NCBI GenBank assembly: GCA_002352215.1
Contig: DEIB01000011.1
Location: forward strand, 1 to 64,000
DNA length: 64,000 bases
Direction: 5' to 3'
DNA from: Chthonomonas sp. UBA2785
GTDB taxonomy: Bacteria > Armatimonadota > Fimbriimonadia > Fimbriimonadales > Fimbriimonadaceae
Below, piece by piece: positions 35,076-44,339 of the stretch; the first letter of the stretch is position 1; each line of letters begins with the position of its first letter. Below the pieces are notes generated by a model, which was not told the DNA's origin, did no database searches, and saw only the letters and a program-made list of their open reading frames with translations. Made by a program: the position numbers and the translations under genes.

Positions 35076-36494
35076 TTGCCCGACGAACCTCTCCTACGCG
35101 TCCAGAACGTCACCAAGCACTTCGGTCCGGTGGCGGCGCTTACGCAAGTGAGCGTGGATTTCTGGCCGGGAGAGGTTCATGCCGTTTTAGGCGAGAACGG
35201 GGCGGGGAAGTCCACTCTCATGAACGTGATGGCGGGCTTTCTGCAGGCGGATTCCGGCGCCATGCAGTGGCGCGGACAGCCCCTGCCGCCCTCGCCCCCG
35301 GATGTACTCCGCGACCTCGGGATTGCCATGGTCCACCAGCACTTCAAGCTCGTGCCGGTGATGACGGTGGCCGAGAACATCGCGCTCGACCGGATGGGGG
35401 GCACGCAGGGCCGTCTGGATCTAGAAACCGTGATTGCCCCGGCCAGGGCCATTGCCGCTCAGTTGGACTGGCAAGTGGATTTCGACGCCCCTGTACACAC
35501 CCTGCCGGTGGGGGTGCAGCAGCGGGTGGAGATTCTCAAAGCTTTGGCCGGGCCGAGCGACCTGCTGATCCTGGACGAACCCACCGCCGTCTTGGGGCCA
35601 GAGGAAGTGGCGGAACTGATCCGCATCCTTCGCGATTTAGCCGCCGAGGGCCGGGCGGTGGTTTTGATTGCCCACAAGTTGGAGGAAGTCTTTGCGGTGG
35701 CCGACCGCATGACCATCTTGCGCAAGGGCCTGCACATGGGCGAGCGCCTGCGGGCTGAGGCTGACATGAGCGAAGTGGCGGCGCTGATGGTGGGCGAGGA
35801 CCCGCCCCGGGGTGCCCCGGTGACCGGCGAACCCGGCCCGGTCCGACTGAAGGTGGAAAGCCTGAGCGTGAAGGGTGACCGAGGCGAAGCGGCAGTTCGC
35901 GAACTGAGCTTTGAAGTCCGCGCGGGCGAGGTGTTCGGGATCGGCGGGGTGGATGGCAACGGCCAGACCGAACTGGCCGAAGCCCTGGCCGGGTTGCGCT
36001 CCTTCACGGGCAAGATTGAACGGCCGGACGTGGTGGGATTGATCCCCCAAGACCGACAGCGAGAGGGGCTGGCCCTCTCGCTCAGCATCGAAGAGAACCT
36101 GTGGCTCGGGCCGGTGGTGCATGGGCAGGCCGGGTTGGGTTGGTGGCTGTCGTTCTCGAGTCTGCGCGCGGGGAGTGATGAATCCATCCAAAAGTACGGC
36201 ATCAAGGTCGGGCGCGCGCAAGACCCCGTGTCCTCCCTCTCCGGCGGCAACCAACAGAAGGTGGTGGTGGCGCGGGTGCTGGGCCGACAACCGGAACTGG
36301 TGATCGCCTTGAACCCCACGCGCGGGCTGGACGTGAAGGCGGCCGAGTTCGTGCACCAACAACTCCGGGCGGCGGCCAGCGCTGGAGCAGCGGTGGTGCT
36401 CATCAGCACCGACCGGGATGAATTGGCGGCGCTGAGTTCGCGCATCGAGTTTCTTTTGGCCGGGCAGTGGGCGGCCAGCCTGGCGGGCGTATGA
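35076..36494 (+). CDS. ABC transporter ATP-binding protein, double NBD (nucleoside type)
   Basis: The 472-residue protein carries two fused nucleotide-binding domains, as in sugar/nucleoside (CUT2/BMP) importers. The first has Walker A GENGAGKST, a variant signature VGVQQRVEIL and DLLILDEPTAVL. The second has a degenerate Walker A GVDGNGQTEL and the signature LSGGNQQKVVVAR. The start is TTG 35076, three bases after the lipoprotein stop; it gives the expected N-terminus. It overlaps the first permease as ATGA. Confidence 0.92.
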   Translation: MPDEPLLRVQNVTKHFGPVAALTQVSVDFWPGEVHAVLGENGAGKSTLMNVMAGFLQADSGAMQWRGQPLPPSPPDVLRDLGIAMVHQHFKLVPVMTVAENIALDRMGGTQGRLDLETVIAPARAIAAQLDWQVDFDAPVHTLPVGVQQRVEILKALAGPSDLLILDEPTAVLGPEEVAELIRILRDLAAEGRAVVLIAHKLEEVFAVADRMTILRKGLHMGERLRAEADMSEVAALMVGEDPPRGAPVTGEPGPVRLKVESLSVKGDRGEAAVRELSFEVRAGEVFGIGGVDGNGQTELAEALAGLRSFTGKIERPDVVGLIPQDRQREGLALSLSIEENLWLGPVVHGQAGLGWWLSFSSLRAGSDESIQKYGIKVGRAQDPVSSLSGGNQQKVVVARVLGRQPELVIALNPTRGLDVKAAEFVHQQLRAAASAGAAVVLISTDRDELAALSSRIEFLLAGQWAASLAGV

Positions 36495-37507
36495 AGCGCG
36501 TTCTCATCACAGTCGCCACCCTGCTGGGGGCCCTGGTTCTCACGTTGGCCGTGTTTGGTCTGGATGTGCCGCAGGCGTTGGGGCTGATTTGGAACGGGGC
36601 GTTGGGCTCCGAGGCCGGGATCTCCCGCACCCTCGTCCGGGCCACGCCATTGCTGTTGGCGGGCTTGGCGGTGTTGGTGGCCTGGCGGGCGGGAATGTAC
36701 AGTATTGGCGCCGAAGGTCAATACATAATGGGCGGCCTTTGTGCGGCGGCGGTGTTCCAGGCGCTAGGCGAACGTGGTTTCACCCTGCCGCTCATGCTGC
36801 TGGGGGCCATTGCCGGGGGAGCCGCCTATGCGGGCCTGGCCGGGGCGCTGTTCATCTACCGGGGGGTGCAGGTGGTTATCAGTACGATCCTGCTCAACTT
36901 CATCGCCCTCAGCACCCTGCGGTGGGCGGTGCAAAACAGCCTGAAAGAACCCGGCGGGTTCACCCCCCAAACCACGCCGCTCCCCGATACGATGATGTTC
37001 GAGCGGTACAAGCTCCAGACCGACTTGCACGCCGGGGTGTGGGTGGCGCTGGGGGCGGGCTTGCTCACGTGGTGGTTCCTCACGCGCACCAAGCTGGGGT
37101 TCAGCATCAAGTGGGTGGGCGCGAACCCCAAAGCGTCCGAGTTTGGCGGTATCCCGGTGGCCCGCACGCAGATGGCGGCCATGTTTTGGTCCGGCGGACT
37201 TTGCGGGTTGGCGGGGGCCATCACCTACATGGGCGTCCTCCGCAGCATTGATCAGAGCTTTAGCGAGAACTGGGGCTTCCTAGCCATTCCGGTGGCTCTG
37301 CTAGGCGCGCTGGACCCGGTGGGGACGCTGGTGAGTGCCCTGTACTTTGGGGCGTTGTTTGCGGGGTGCGAAGCCCTCAGCCGCTCCACCAGCGTGGGCA
37401 CGTCGGTCGTTTTGGTCATCCAGGCGGTGGCGGTGCTAGCGATCGTGGCGGTGGGGCAGTGGCGATTCTCCGTCCGCTCTAAGAAGGCAGGGGAGGCGAA
37501 TTTGTGA
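36491..37507 (+). CDS. ABC transporter permease (BMP family, subunit 1)
   Basis: The 338-residue integral membrane protein resembles the larger permease of nucleoside importers (YufP type). It has about eight helices, the ARNG-like early motif SRTLVRATPLLLAGLAVL, and IKWVGANPKASEFGGI before the late helices. ATG 36491 overlaps the ATPase stop; the open frame upstream is antisense-like overlap. Confidence 0.88.
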   Translation: MKRVLITVATLLGALVLTLAVFGLDVPQALGLIWNGALGSEAGISRTLVRATPLLLAGLAVLVAWRAGMYSIGAEGQYIMGGLCAAAVFQALGERGFTLPLMLLGAIAGGAAYAGLAGALFIYRGVQVVISTILLNFIALSTLRWAVQNSLKEPGGFTPQTTPLPDTMMFERYKLQTDLHAGVWVALGAGLLTWWFLTRTKLGFSIKWVGANPKASEFGGIPVARTQMAAMFWSGGLCGLAGAITYMGVLRSIDQSFSENWGFLAIPVALLGALDPVGTLVSALYFGALFAGCEALSRSTSVGTSVVLVIQAVAVLAIVAVGQWRFSVRSKKAGEANL

Positions 37508-38364
37508 TGGGGCTCGAATTCCTCCGCTTCGGGGCGCCGGTCGCGTTTGCCGCCCTGGGCGAATCCATCGGTCAGCGAGCGGGGGTGCTGAATATCGGGC
37601 TAGAAGGCTTCATGCTCATGGGGGCGTACGTCGCTTTTCGGGTCACAGGGGCCACGGGCAACCCTTACCTGGGCTTGCTCGCGGGCGTGGTGGCCGGGGT
37701 GGTGCTCGCGCTCATTCAGGGGTTCCTCACCATTCACAACACCGCCGACCAAGTGGTGGTGGGCACCGCCGTCAACTTGCTGGCGCTGGGCCTGACCAAC
37801 ACGCTTTTCCGAGCCCAGTTCGGCAAGTCGGGCGAGCTGGTGCGAGTGCCCTCTCTGCCCACCTTGTTCGGCCCCTTCGATGCCGGCTTGATCCTGCTGG
37901 GCATTCTCGTCATTGCGCTCAGCCTCTGGCTGGCCCGCTCCAAGTGGGGGCTGGCCAACCGGGCAGTGGGCGAATACCCGCCGGCGGTGCAATCGGCGGG
38001 GCTCAGTGTCACGCGCATCCGCTGGCAAGCCGCCCTGTTGGCGGGGGCCTTTGCGGGGCTGGCGGGGGCGTACTTGGTGGTGGGCGTGGCCCACACCTTC
38101 GCCGAAAACATGGTGGCGGGGCGCGGGTTTGTCGCCATCGCCATGGTCACCTTTGGCCGCTGGCGGCCGTGGGGCGTGGTGTTGGCCTCATTGTTTGTGG
38201 GCTACATTGATAGCTTGCAGTATCAGTGGCAGGGTCGGTCGGCGTTGCCGGTGGAGCTTTTCCAGGCTTTGCCGTACCTCGGGGCGTTGCTGGTCCTGGT
38301 GTTTGTGGGCCGAGGGGCGGCCGCCCCTGCCGCTTTGGGCGTCCCGTATCGTAGAGAACGTTAG
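37507..38364 (+). CDS. ABC transporter permease (BMP family, subunit 2)
   Basis: The 285-residue membrane protein resembles the smaller permease (YufQ type). Typical segments are ALGESIGQRAGVLNIGLEG near the N-terminus, TIHNTADQVVVGTAVNLLALG and AGLAGAYLVVGVAHTFAENM. ATG 37507 shares one base with the previous stop (TGATG); GTG 37504 is a possible alternative. Together with the three genes before it this completes an importer. Confidence 0.88.
   Translation: MGLEFLRFGAPVAFAALGESIGQRAGVLNIGLEGFMLMGAYVAFRVTGATGNPYLGLLAGVVAGVVLALIQGFLTIHNTADQVVVGTAVNLLALGLTNTLFRAQFGKSGELVRVPSLPTLFGPFDAGLILLGILVIALSLWLARSKWGLANRAVGEYPPAVQSAGLSVTRIRWQAALLAGAFAGLAGAYLVVGVAHTFAENMVAGRGFVAIAMVTFGRWRPWGVVLASLFVGYIDSLQYQWQGRSALPVELFQALPYLGALLVLVFVGRGAAAPAALGVPYRRER
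38352..38357 (+). promoter_or_regulatory. Candidate internal -10 element before the QueD-like gene
   Basis: TAGAGA within CGTAGAGAACG lies nine bases before the GTG at 38367, inside the end of the permease gene. The same nine bases TAGAGAACG occur nine bases before nuoB. It could allow separate transcription of the QueD-like gene. Confidence 0.3.
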
Positions 38365-38366
38365 CC

Positions 38367-39179
38367 GTGCGCCCGATCACTCTCACTCGCCGTATCGCCT
38401 TCAGTGCCGGGCACCGCTATTGGGATCCTGCGCTGGATGCCGAGGGGAATCGTCAGCGCTTTGGGCGGTGGGCCAGCCCCTTTAACCACGGCCACAACTA
38501 CGTGCTGTGGGTGAGCGCCGCCGGCCCGGTGGACACCGCGAACGGCATGGTGGTGAACATCAAGTGGATTGACGACGTGTTGCAAGAGCGCATCGTGGCC
38601 CGGTGCGATCAGCGCAGCCTGAACGACGAAGTGCCCCCGTTCGACACCACGCCCCCCACGGTAGAGAACCTCCTGGCCTGGATGGCCCGCGAACTTCAAG
38701 ACCTGCCGGGCGGCGTCCAGCTCACGGCCCTCAAACTCGAAGAAACTCCGCTGCTCTACGGCGAATGGACCCCCGAAATGACCTCAATCACCCGCACCTA
38801 CGAATTTGCCGCTAGCCACCGGCTCCATGTCCCTTCGCTCTCGCCCGAGGAAAATGTGCGGCTGTTCGGCAAGTGCAACCATCCGCACGGCCACGGCCAC
38901 AACTACGTGCTGGAAGTCACGGTCTCGGCCCCCACCGACCCCGTGACGGGCATGAGCGTGAGCCTGGACGAACTCGACGCGGTTGTGGATAGGGAGATCG
39001 TGGACCGCTACGACCACCGCAACCTGGACCTGGATGTGGAGGAACTGCAAGGCGGCCCCACCACGAGCGAGATCGTGGTGCAGGCCATCTTTGATCGGCT
39101 GGCCCCGGCGGTGCCGGGCAAGCTGGTGCGGGTGCGGCTTTTTGAAACCGCCCGCAACGTGTTCGAAGTCACTGCCTGA
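38367..39179 (+). CDS. Tandem 6-pyruvoyl-tetrahydropterin synthase / QueD-like protein
   Basis: The 270-residue protein holds two copies of the PTPS/6-carboxytetrahydropterin synthase fold, twice the usual length. The second half has the full set: zinc ligands in ASHRLH and HPHGHGHNY, the catalytic Cys in GKCNHPHG, YDHRNL and the late RLFET Glu. The first half keeps zinc histidines (SAGHRYW, NHGHNYVL) and Glu (KLEET) but has no Cys before the HGH motif and CDQRSL in place of DHxxL. The protein may act in pterin or queuosine synthesis. The start is GTG 38367, two bases after the permease stop. Confidence 0.85.
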   Translation: MRPITLTRRIAFSAGHRYWDPALDAEGNRQRFGRWASPFNHGHNYVLWVSAAGPVDTANGMVVNIKWIDDVLQERIVARCDQRSLNDEVPPFDTTPPTVENLLAWMARELQDLPGGVQLTALKLEETPLLYGEWTPEMTSITRTYEFAASHRLHVPSLSPEENVRLFGKCNHPHGHGHNYVLEVTVSAPTDPVTGMSVSLDELDAVVDREIVDRYDHRNLDLDVEELQGGPTTSEIVVQAIFDRLAPAVPGKLVRVRLFETARNVFEVTA

Positions 39180-39188
39180 GGGCGCGCT

Positions 39189-39716
39189 TCAGTTCATGGT
39201 CGTGCCGAACTCTTCGAACACCGGCAAGTAGAACGCCCACTCGTCGTTCTGCATCGCCTTCATGTACTTGGGCAGGCTGAGGTACGGCACAAAATGGGGC
39301 CGCCGGGGCACCTTTTTCAGCTTCATGTTGGCCTGCTGGGGCGTCTTGTCACCCTTCTTCAGGTTGCACTTGCGGCAGCAGGTCACCAGGTTCTCCCAGG
39401 TGTGCGGGCCGCCGCACCAGCGCGGCACCACGTGGTCCAACGTCAGGTCCTTGCGGCTGCCGCAGTACTGGCAGGTGTAGAGGTCTCGCGCCAAGATGGA
39501 GTGCCGCGAAAGCCGCAGCTGGGGCATCGGCCGCTTGACCATGTAGCGCATGCGCACAATGCTGGGGCTGACAATGGTGCCCCGGCTGGTGCGGATCGGC
39601 TGGTCGTGCTCGTGCAGAATTTCCGCCTTGCCCAGCAGCACCAACGAGACCGCCCGGCTGACGTTGCAGACGTTCAGCGGTTCGTAGTTCGCGTTCAAAA
39701 GTAAGACCTCAGCCAT
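39189..39716 (-). CDS. HNH endonuclease family protein
   Basis: The 175-residue protein has an HNH domain at about 90-130: CQYCG and CCRKCN zinc pairs flank [18 protein letters not shown], with the conserved His and Asn. The N-terminal half ([21 protein letters not shown]) is typical of a widespread chromosomal HNH family found in cyanobacteria, actinobacteria and Deinococcus relatives. It is single-copy and not beside a methylase or intein, so a housekeeping repair role is more likely than restriction. Confidence 0.85.
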   Translation of the reverse strand: MAEVLLLNANYEPLNVCNVSRAVSLVLLGKAEILHEHDQPIRTSRGTIVSPSIVRMRYMVKRPMPQLRLSRHSILARDLYTCQYCGSRKDLTLDHVVPRWCGGPHTWENLVTCCRKCNLKKGDKTPQQANMKLKKVPRRPHFVPYLSLPKYMKAMQNDEWAFYLPVFEEFGTTMN

Positions 39717-39742
39717 GGCGGACCCCCCGGCGCCAATAGCGA

Positions 39743-39769
39743 GGCCCGTCGGTCACAGACAGACGGGCC
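39743..39769 (-). other. Stem-loop in the HNH gene leader
   Basis: A perfect 8-bp stem GGCCCGTC / GACGGGCC with an 11-base loop lies 26 bases upstream of the HNH ATG. No T run follows on either strand, so it is not a normal terminator. It could be a leader structure. The remaining gap up to murA holds no other feature I can support. Confidence 0.35.
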
Positions 39770-40008
39770 CGAGGCGAACGGCGGCAACGAGACGGTATGA
39801 CCGTATCGGACCACAGCGGTGGACGCATCCTCCTTTCCTCGATTTGCCAACGTTTTGGCGCCATCATGGTATTCAGACGTGCGAAAGCGCCGGTTGGGCG
39901 CAATCTTTACAAAACCTTTACGAAGAGGTCCGCAAAAAGCACGGCGGGAGTTCCGGGGGCGGGGTTTGTGTGCTACGATGAACAAAGAATTCGACCACGG
40001 ATGGTTTT

Positions 40009-41280
40009 ATGTCAATGAATGTCTTAAAAATTGATGGTGGCGCGCCGCTCGTCGGGAGCGTGGCAGTGGGCGGAAGCAAGAATGCTTCCCTGGCGATTTT
40101 GGCGAGCTTGCCGTTGATTGACGGCGTCACGGAACTTGCGAATCTCCCGAACATCAGCGATGTCCGCACCAAGTTGGAACTCCTGCGCGAGTTCGGCGCG
40201 GAAGTCTCGTGGAATGGCAGCACCTGCACCATCGACACCCGCAACCTGCATTACTTTGAGCCTAGCGACGCCCACGTGCGCCGCATTCGCACATCCTTCT
40301 ATCTCCTTGGCCCGCTTCTAGCCCGCTTCGGTAAAGCGCGCCTGCCCAAGCCGGGTGGGTGTGATATCGGCGACCGCAAAGTGGACTTCCACCTCAAGGC
40401 CCTTGCTTTGATGGGGGCCCCCGTAGATACCGATAGTGGTGCCTACGCCGCCGCCAGCGATAGCATGCACGGCGAGTACATCTATCTCGATTTCCCGAGC
40501 GCCGGGGCCACCCAGCACCTGATGGCCACCGCGTGCCGAACCCCTGGCCAAACGGTGATTGACAACGCGGCCATGGAGCCCGAAGTCACGCAGCTTGCTG
40601 CTTTCTTGCAGGGTGCGGGCGCCCGGATTGAAGGCGCGGGCACCAACAAGATCACCGTGACCGGCGTGGACCATATGGGCGACAACCGCTTCCGAATCCC
40701 GGCCGACCGCATCCAAGTGGGCACCTATTTGCTAGCGGGCGCGATCACCAAAGGCCGCGTGACCTGCACCGATATCCTGCCGGAATACCAAGCAGCTTTG
40801 GTGACCAAGCTCAAGGAAATGGGCGCGGACGTGGAAGTGGGCAACGACTTCGTCACCGTGGGCGCGACGGGCCGGCTCGGCCCCGCCAAGGTCGTGACGA
40901 TGCCGTATCCGGGCTTTGCCACCGACATGCAGCAGACCATGGTGGCGGTGATGGCCCTGGCCGACGGCACCAGCGAAGTGGATGAAACGATTTACGAGCG
41001 CCGCACCGGCCACATCAACCAACTGAACCGCATGGGCGCCGACCTGAGCTCGGCGGGAAGCAAGACGATCATCAAGGGCGTGGAGCGACTCCAAGGGACG
41101 GCTGTCGAGGCCAGTGACCTGCGCGCGGGCGCGGCCCTCGTTTTGGCCGGCCTGGCCGCCGAAGGGACCACGCAAGTGCACAATGTTCACTACATTGACC
41201 GGGGCTATGAGGACTTTGAAGCAACCCTCAATAGTCTGGGGGCGTCAGTAGAGAGGCTGTCGGACACGGCGACCGTCTAG
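40009..41280 (+). CDS. murA: UDP-N-acetylglucosamine 1-carboxyvinyltransferase
   Basis: MurA adds enolpyruvate to UDP-GlcNAc, the first committed step of peptidoglycan synthesis. The 423-residue protein has the N-terminal GGAPLVGSVAVGGSKNA with the catalytic Lys, the active-site Cys118 in PGGCDIGDRKVD (the fosfomycin target), and MPYPGFATDMQQ. The Cys rather than Asp suggests fosfomycin sensitivity. An ATG two codons later is an alternative start. mreB follows 27 bases on. Confidence 0.96.
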   Translation: MSMNVLKIDGGAPLVGSVAVGGSKNASLAILASLPLIDGVTELANLPNISDVRTKLELLREFGAEVSWNGSTCTIDTRNLHYFEPSDAHVRRIRTSFYLLGPLLARFGKARLPKPGGCDIGDRKVDFHLKALALMGAPVDTDSGAYAAASDSMHGEYIYLDFPSAGATQHLMATACRTPGQTVIDNAAMEPEVTQLAAFLQGAGARIEGAGTNKITVTGVDHMGDNRFRIPADRIQVGTYLLAGAITKGRVTCTDILPEYQAALVTKLKEMGADVEVGNDFVTVGATGRLGPAKVVTMPYPGFATDMQQTMVAVMALADGTSEVDETIYERRTGHINQLNRMGADLSSAGSKTIIKGVERLQGTAVEASDLRAGAALVLAGLAAEGTTQVHNVHYIDRGYEDFEATLNSLGASVERLSDTATV

Positions 41281-41307
41281 GCGCATGTCACAATAGCAGT
41301 TCCCACC

Positions 41308-42321
41308 TTGAAATTTGCTGCTGAAATCGGAATTGACCTCGGTACGGCCAACCTGCTCGTTTACCGCCGAGGGAAGGGCATTGTCCTGAATGAACCCACC
41401 GTGGTGGCCATTTCGACAAACTCTAAAACGGTACTGGCCGTAGGGAACGAAGCCCGCGAGATGCTGGGCAAGACGCCCGGCAATATCCAGGCCGTGCGCC
41501 CGATGAAGGATGGGGTCATTGCGGACTACACCGTCACCATGAAGATGATGGAGCACATCCGCAAGAAGGTGGTGGGGGGCTGGCAGATGTTCCCGCCGAC
41601 CGCCCTGATTTGCGTGCCCAGCGGGGTCACCAACGTGGAGCGCCGCGCCGTGTGCAAGGCCGCGCGCGAGGCCGGTTTTGGCCGTGCGATGACGATTGAA
41701 GAGCCCATGGCCGCCGCCATTGGGTGCGGTTTGCCCATTGCGAACCCCGGCGGCAACATGATCGTGGACATCGGCGGGGGTACCACCGACATCGCGGTGA
41801 TTAGCCTCGGGGGCATCGTGCTGAGCCAAAGCCTGCGGGTGGGCGGCAACAAGCTGGACGACGCCATCGTTCGGCACATCAAGAACACGTACAACTTGCT
41901 GATCGGCGACGCCACGGCTGAAGAGATCAAGATGCGGATTGGCACCGCCTATCCCATTGATCCCGAGCTGACCATGAACGTGCGAGGCCGCGACTTGGTG
42001 GCGGGCCTGCCGCGCACGCTGGAAGTCTCGAGCGAAGAAGTGCGGGAAGCCTTGAGCGAACCCGTGCGGCTGATTGCCGAGAAGGTGTGTGCGGTGCTAG
42101 AAGATACGCCGCCGGAGCTTTCGAGCGACATCATCGAGCGGGGGATAACCCTGACCGGGGGCGGGGCTTTGCTTCGCGGCCTTGATCAGCTTTTGCAGCG
42201 GGTGACGGATGTGCCCGTGAAGGTGGCGGAAAATGCGCTGAACAGCGTGGCCATTGGTTGTGGACGCGCTTTGGAAGAATTGGACGCCATTGAGAAGTCA
42301 GCGGCCGTAAGTTACGAGTGA
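41308..42321 (+). CDS. mreB: Rod shape-determining protein MreB
   Basis: MreB is the bacterial actin that organises side-wall peptidoglycan synthesis. The 337-residue protein has phosphate 1 loop IGIDLGTANLLVY, VCVPSGVTNVERRA, phosphate 2 MIVDIGGGTTDIAVI and the adenosine motif LTGGGALLRGLDQLL. The start is TTG; no ATG precedes the conserved IGIDLGTA. mreC and mreD, the usual partners, do not follow; a small secreted protein does. Confidence 0.95.
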   Translation: MKFAAEIGIDLGTANLLVYRRGKGIVLNEPTVVAISTNSKTVLAVGNEAREMLGKTPGNIQAVRPMKDGVIADYTVTMKMMEHIRKKVVGGWQMFPPTALICVPSGVTNVERRAVCKAAREAGFGRAMTIEEPMAAAIGCGLPIANPGGNMIVDIGGGTTDIAVISLGGIVLSQSLRVGGNKLDDAIVRHIKNTYNLLIGDATAEEIKMRIGTAYPIDPELTMNVRGRDLVAGLPRTLEVSSEEVREALSEPVRLIAEKVCAVLEDTPPELSSDIIERGITLTGGGALLRGLDQLLQRVTDVPVKVAENALNSVAIGCGRALEELDAIEKSAAVSYE

Positions 42322-42812
42322 TGCGCACGGTTTCGCTGGCAGTTTTGGTGTTGGTGAGTGGTGTTGCCACTGCGGCACCCCTGCGCCACGATGCCATGAC
42401 CCAGGTGATGAACCGAGTGGACAAAGCTGTTCGGGTGGTGCTGAAGGTGGAAGGGGCTGCTCTGAATCGCACAGGCCAAGCCCGTCCCGCGACCCGCGCG
42501 GAGATGGTCGCCGAATTTGACCGCATTATGACCATGGCGCGCCCCCGGTTCCGCGGGCGACCGATCCGGCAAGTGGTGGACCAGCCACTCATTGACAGCC
42601 GCAACCCTTCGCCCGAAACCCGCGCCCAACTCAAGCGATTGATCGAGTGGGGGTTTGTCGGCCCGGTGTCGCCGCTGGCCACCGACCCCACTCAAACCCT
42701 CACGCCGCAACAGTTTGGCGACGCGCTCGGCTACTTCATGTCCCGGCTGGCGGACGTGACGCACACCTACGACCCGCGTTTTTCCCCGGCCAATTTGTCC
42801 AACGACGACTAA
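42321..42812 (+). CDS. Secreted hypothetical protein downstream of mreB
   Basis: The 163-residue product has a signal peptide (MRTVSLAVLVLVSGVATA, cut before AP), then a helical domain with two TRAE/TRAQ-like segments. The C-terminal EWGFVGPVSPLATDP followed by LTPQQFGDALGYFMSRLADV slightly resembles an S-layer homology repeat, but not enough to claim it. Its ATG shares a base with the mreB stop (TGATG), so it is probably co-translated and may act in the cell envelope. Confidence 0.65.
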   Translation: MRTVSLAVLVLVSGVATAAPLRHDAMTQVMNRVDKAVRVVLKVEGAALNRTGQARPATRAEMVAEFDRIMTMARPRFRGRPIRQVVDQPLIDSRNPSPETRAQLKRLIEWGFVGPVSPLATDPTQTLTPQQFGDALGYFMSRLADVTHTYDPRFSPANLSNDD

Positions 42813-42827
42813 GTTCAAGCGACCGTT

Positions 42828-44339
42828 GTGCCGACAATTTCGTTGTTGGCCGAATCATCTTCCCGAACGCCGGACCCTTTGTGGTCGCTCTTTGATCTCA
42901 GCGCTCTGCCGACGCTGGGCTTGCAGGCATTTTTGGGGACCACCTTGGAACGGGTGGCGGTGGTATTCGAAGCCAGCGGCGCGACGATTTTCTTGGACAA
43001 CGGAGACGGGGTGTTTGGCTTGGTGGCCAAGACCGGTTCCCTGGCTCAGATTCCGCTCGGTGCGGTGATTGAAGTGGACTTCGGTCTGGCCGGACACGCT
43101 CTCGCAACCCGCAAATCGCTAATCGTAGATGACAGCGTGGCCGAAAATGTCGCTGGCCGTCATCGGGCCGATGTCAACAGCGCCTTGATCGTGCCCTTGA
43201 TGAACGGGGACGAAGCCGTGGGCGTGCTGAACCTTTCCCGGAGTACCGAGGAGTCCGCATTTGGCGCCGAGGACCTCGCCAAGGCCGAAGCCGTGGCGCA
43301 CACCATTGCCCTAGCGATTACCAATGCTAAGCTGGTGGCACAAACCCAAGCGGCTTTGCAAGAAGCGCAGAACCGCCACGAAACCCTGCGTGGGGTGCTG
43401 GATAGCGTGGGCAGCGCGGTGATGGTGATTGACCGCGACAACCAGATTCTGGACCGGAACAAGCGCTCCGATGAGATGCTGGCCAGCGTGGCCAAGACCG
43501 AAGACTTTAAGGAAGCGGTGCAGCAAATGACGTCGCTGAGCCGCCAAGGCGAAACGCTCCGCACGGCTAAGGTTTATGATAGCCGGAGCGACCGAACCTG
43601 GACAATGCACGCGGTGCCTTTGAGTGATGGCAGCACGGTGCTGACCATCGAAGAGATCACGGATTTTGTGCGCTCGCAGTCGGAAATCGGTCGAGTGCGC
43701 CGTCTCGCCGAGATTGGCCAAATGACAGCGGCCATTGCCCACGAGATTCGCAACCCACTCACGGGCATCCGCTCGGCGGGGCAGATGATTCAATCCAGCC
43801 CGGATTTGGCCGAAGAACTTGGCGCGGTCGTGATGGAAGAAGCTGAGCGTCTGAATAAGCTCTGCGATAATTTCTTGGACTTTGCGCGGCCGGTACACTT
43901 GGAAGTACGCCCGGCCAGCCTCGTCGCCATTGCCCAGCGGGTGGAGAGACTGGAGGCTCCCAGCTTTGCCGAAGAAGGCAAGCACCTGGTGTTCCGCTAC
44001 GAAGGTGAAACGCCGCTCATCCTGCTGGATGACCACCGGGTGGAGCAGGTGATGCTGAACCTGGTGCGCAATGCCCGCGAGGCCAGCGCCCCGGACCAGT
44101 TTGTGGAGGTCATCATCCGATCAACCGGCTTCTCCGTGGCTGACCACGGCGTGGGGATGACCAGCGAACAGCAAAGCATGTTGTTCTCGCCGTTCTTCAC
44201 CACCAAACCCCACGGCACCGGCCTGGGATTGACCAATGTTCGAAAGATTGTGGACGCGCACGGAGGCACATTGAGTGTGAAGAGCGCGCCGGGCGAGGGC
44301 ACCGCTTTTGAAGTGTCGTTTTCTAGGAGATCCGCGTGA
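42828..44339 (+). CDS. Two-component sensor histidine kinase (GAF-PAS-HisKA-HATPase)
   Basis: The 503-residue protein has no membrane helix, so it senses in the cytoplasm. A GAF-type domain spans about 30-170 (IEVDFGLAGHALATRKSLIV, then ALIVPLMNGDEAVGVLNL), a coiled linker and a PAS-like domain about 185-290, then HisKA with His305 in AAIAHEIRNPLTGIRS. The ATPase domain shows NLVRNAREAS, VADHGVGM and HGTGLGLTNV. The start is GTG. It overlaps the response regulator as GTGA, so they form one pair. Confidence 0.9.
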   Translation: MPTISLLAESSSRTPDPLWSLFDLSALPTLGLQAFLGTTLERVAVVFEASGATIFLDNGDGVFGLVAKTGSLAQIPLGAVIEVDFGLAGHALATRKSLIVDDSVAENVAGRHRADVNSALIVPLMNGDEAVGVLNLSRSTEESAFGAEDLAKAEAVAHTIALAITNAKLVAQTQAALQEAQNRHETLRGVLDSVGSAVMVIDRDNQILDRNKRSDEMLASVAKTEDFKEAVQQMTSLSRQGETLRTAKVYDSRSDRTWTMHAVPLSDGSTVLTIEEITDFVRSQSEIGRVRRLAEIGQMTAAIAHEIRNPLTGIRSAGQMIQSSPDLAEELGAVVMEEAERLNKLCDNFLDFARPVHLEVRPASLVAIAQRVERLEAPSFAEEGKHLVFRYEGETPLILLDDHRVEQVMLNLVRNAREASAPDQFVEVIIRSTGFSVADHGVGMTSEQQSMLFSPFFTTKPHGTGLGLTNVRKIVDAHGGTLSVKSAPGEGTAFEVSFSRRSA

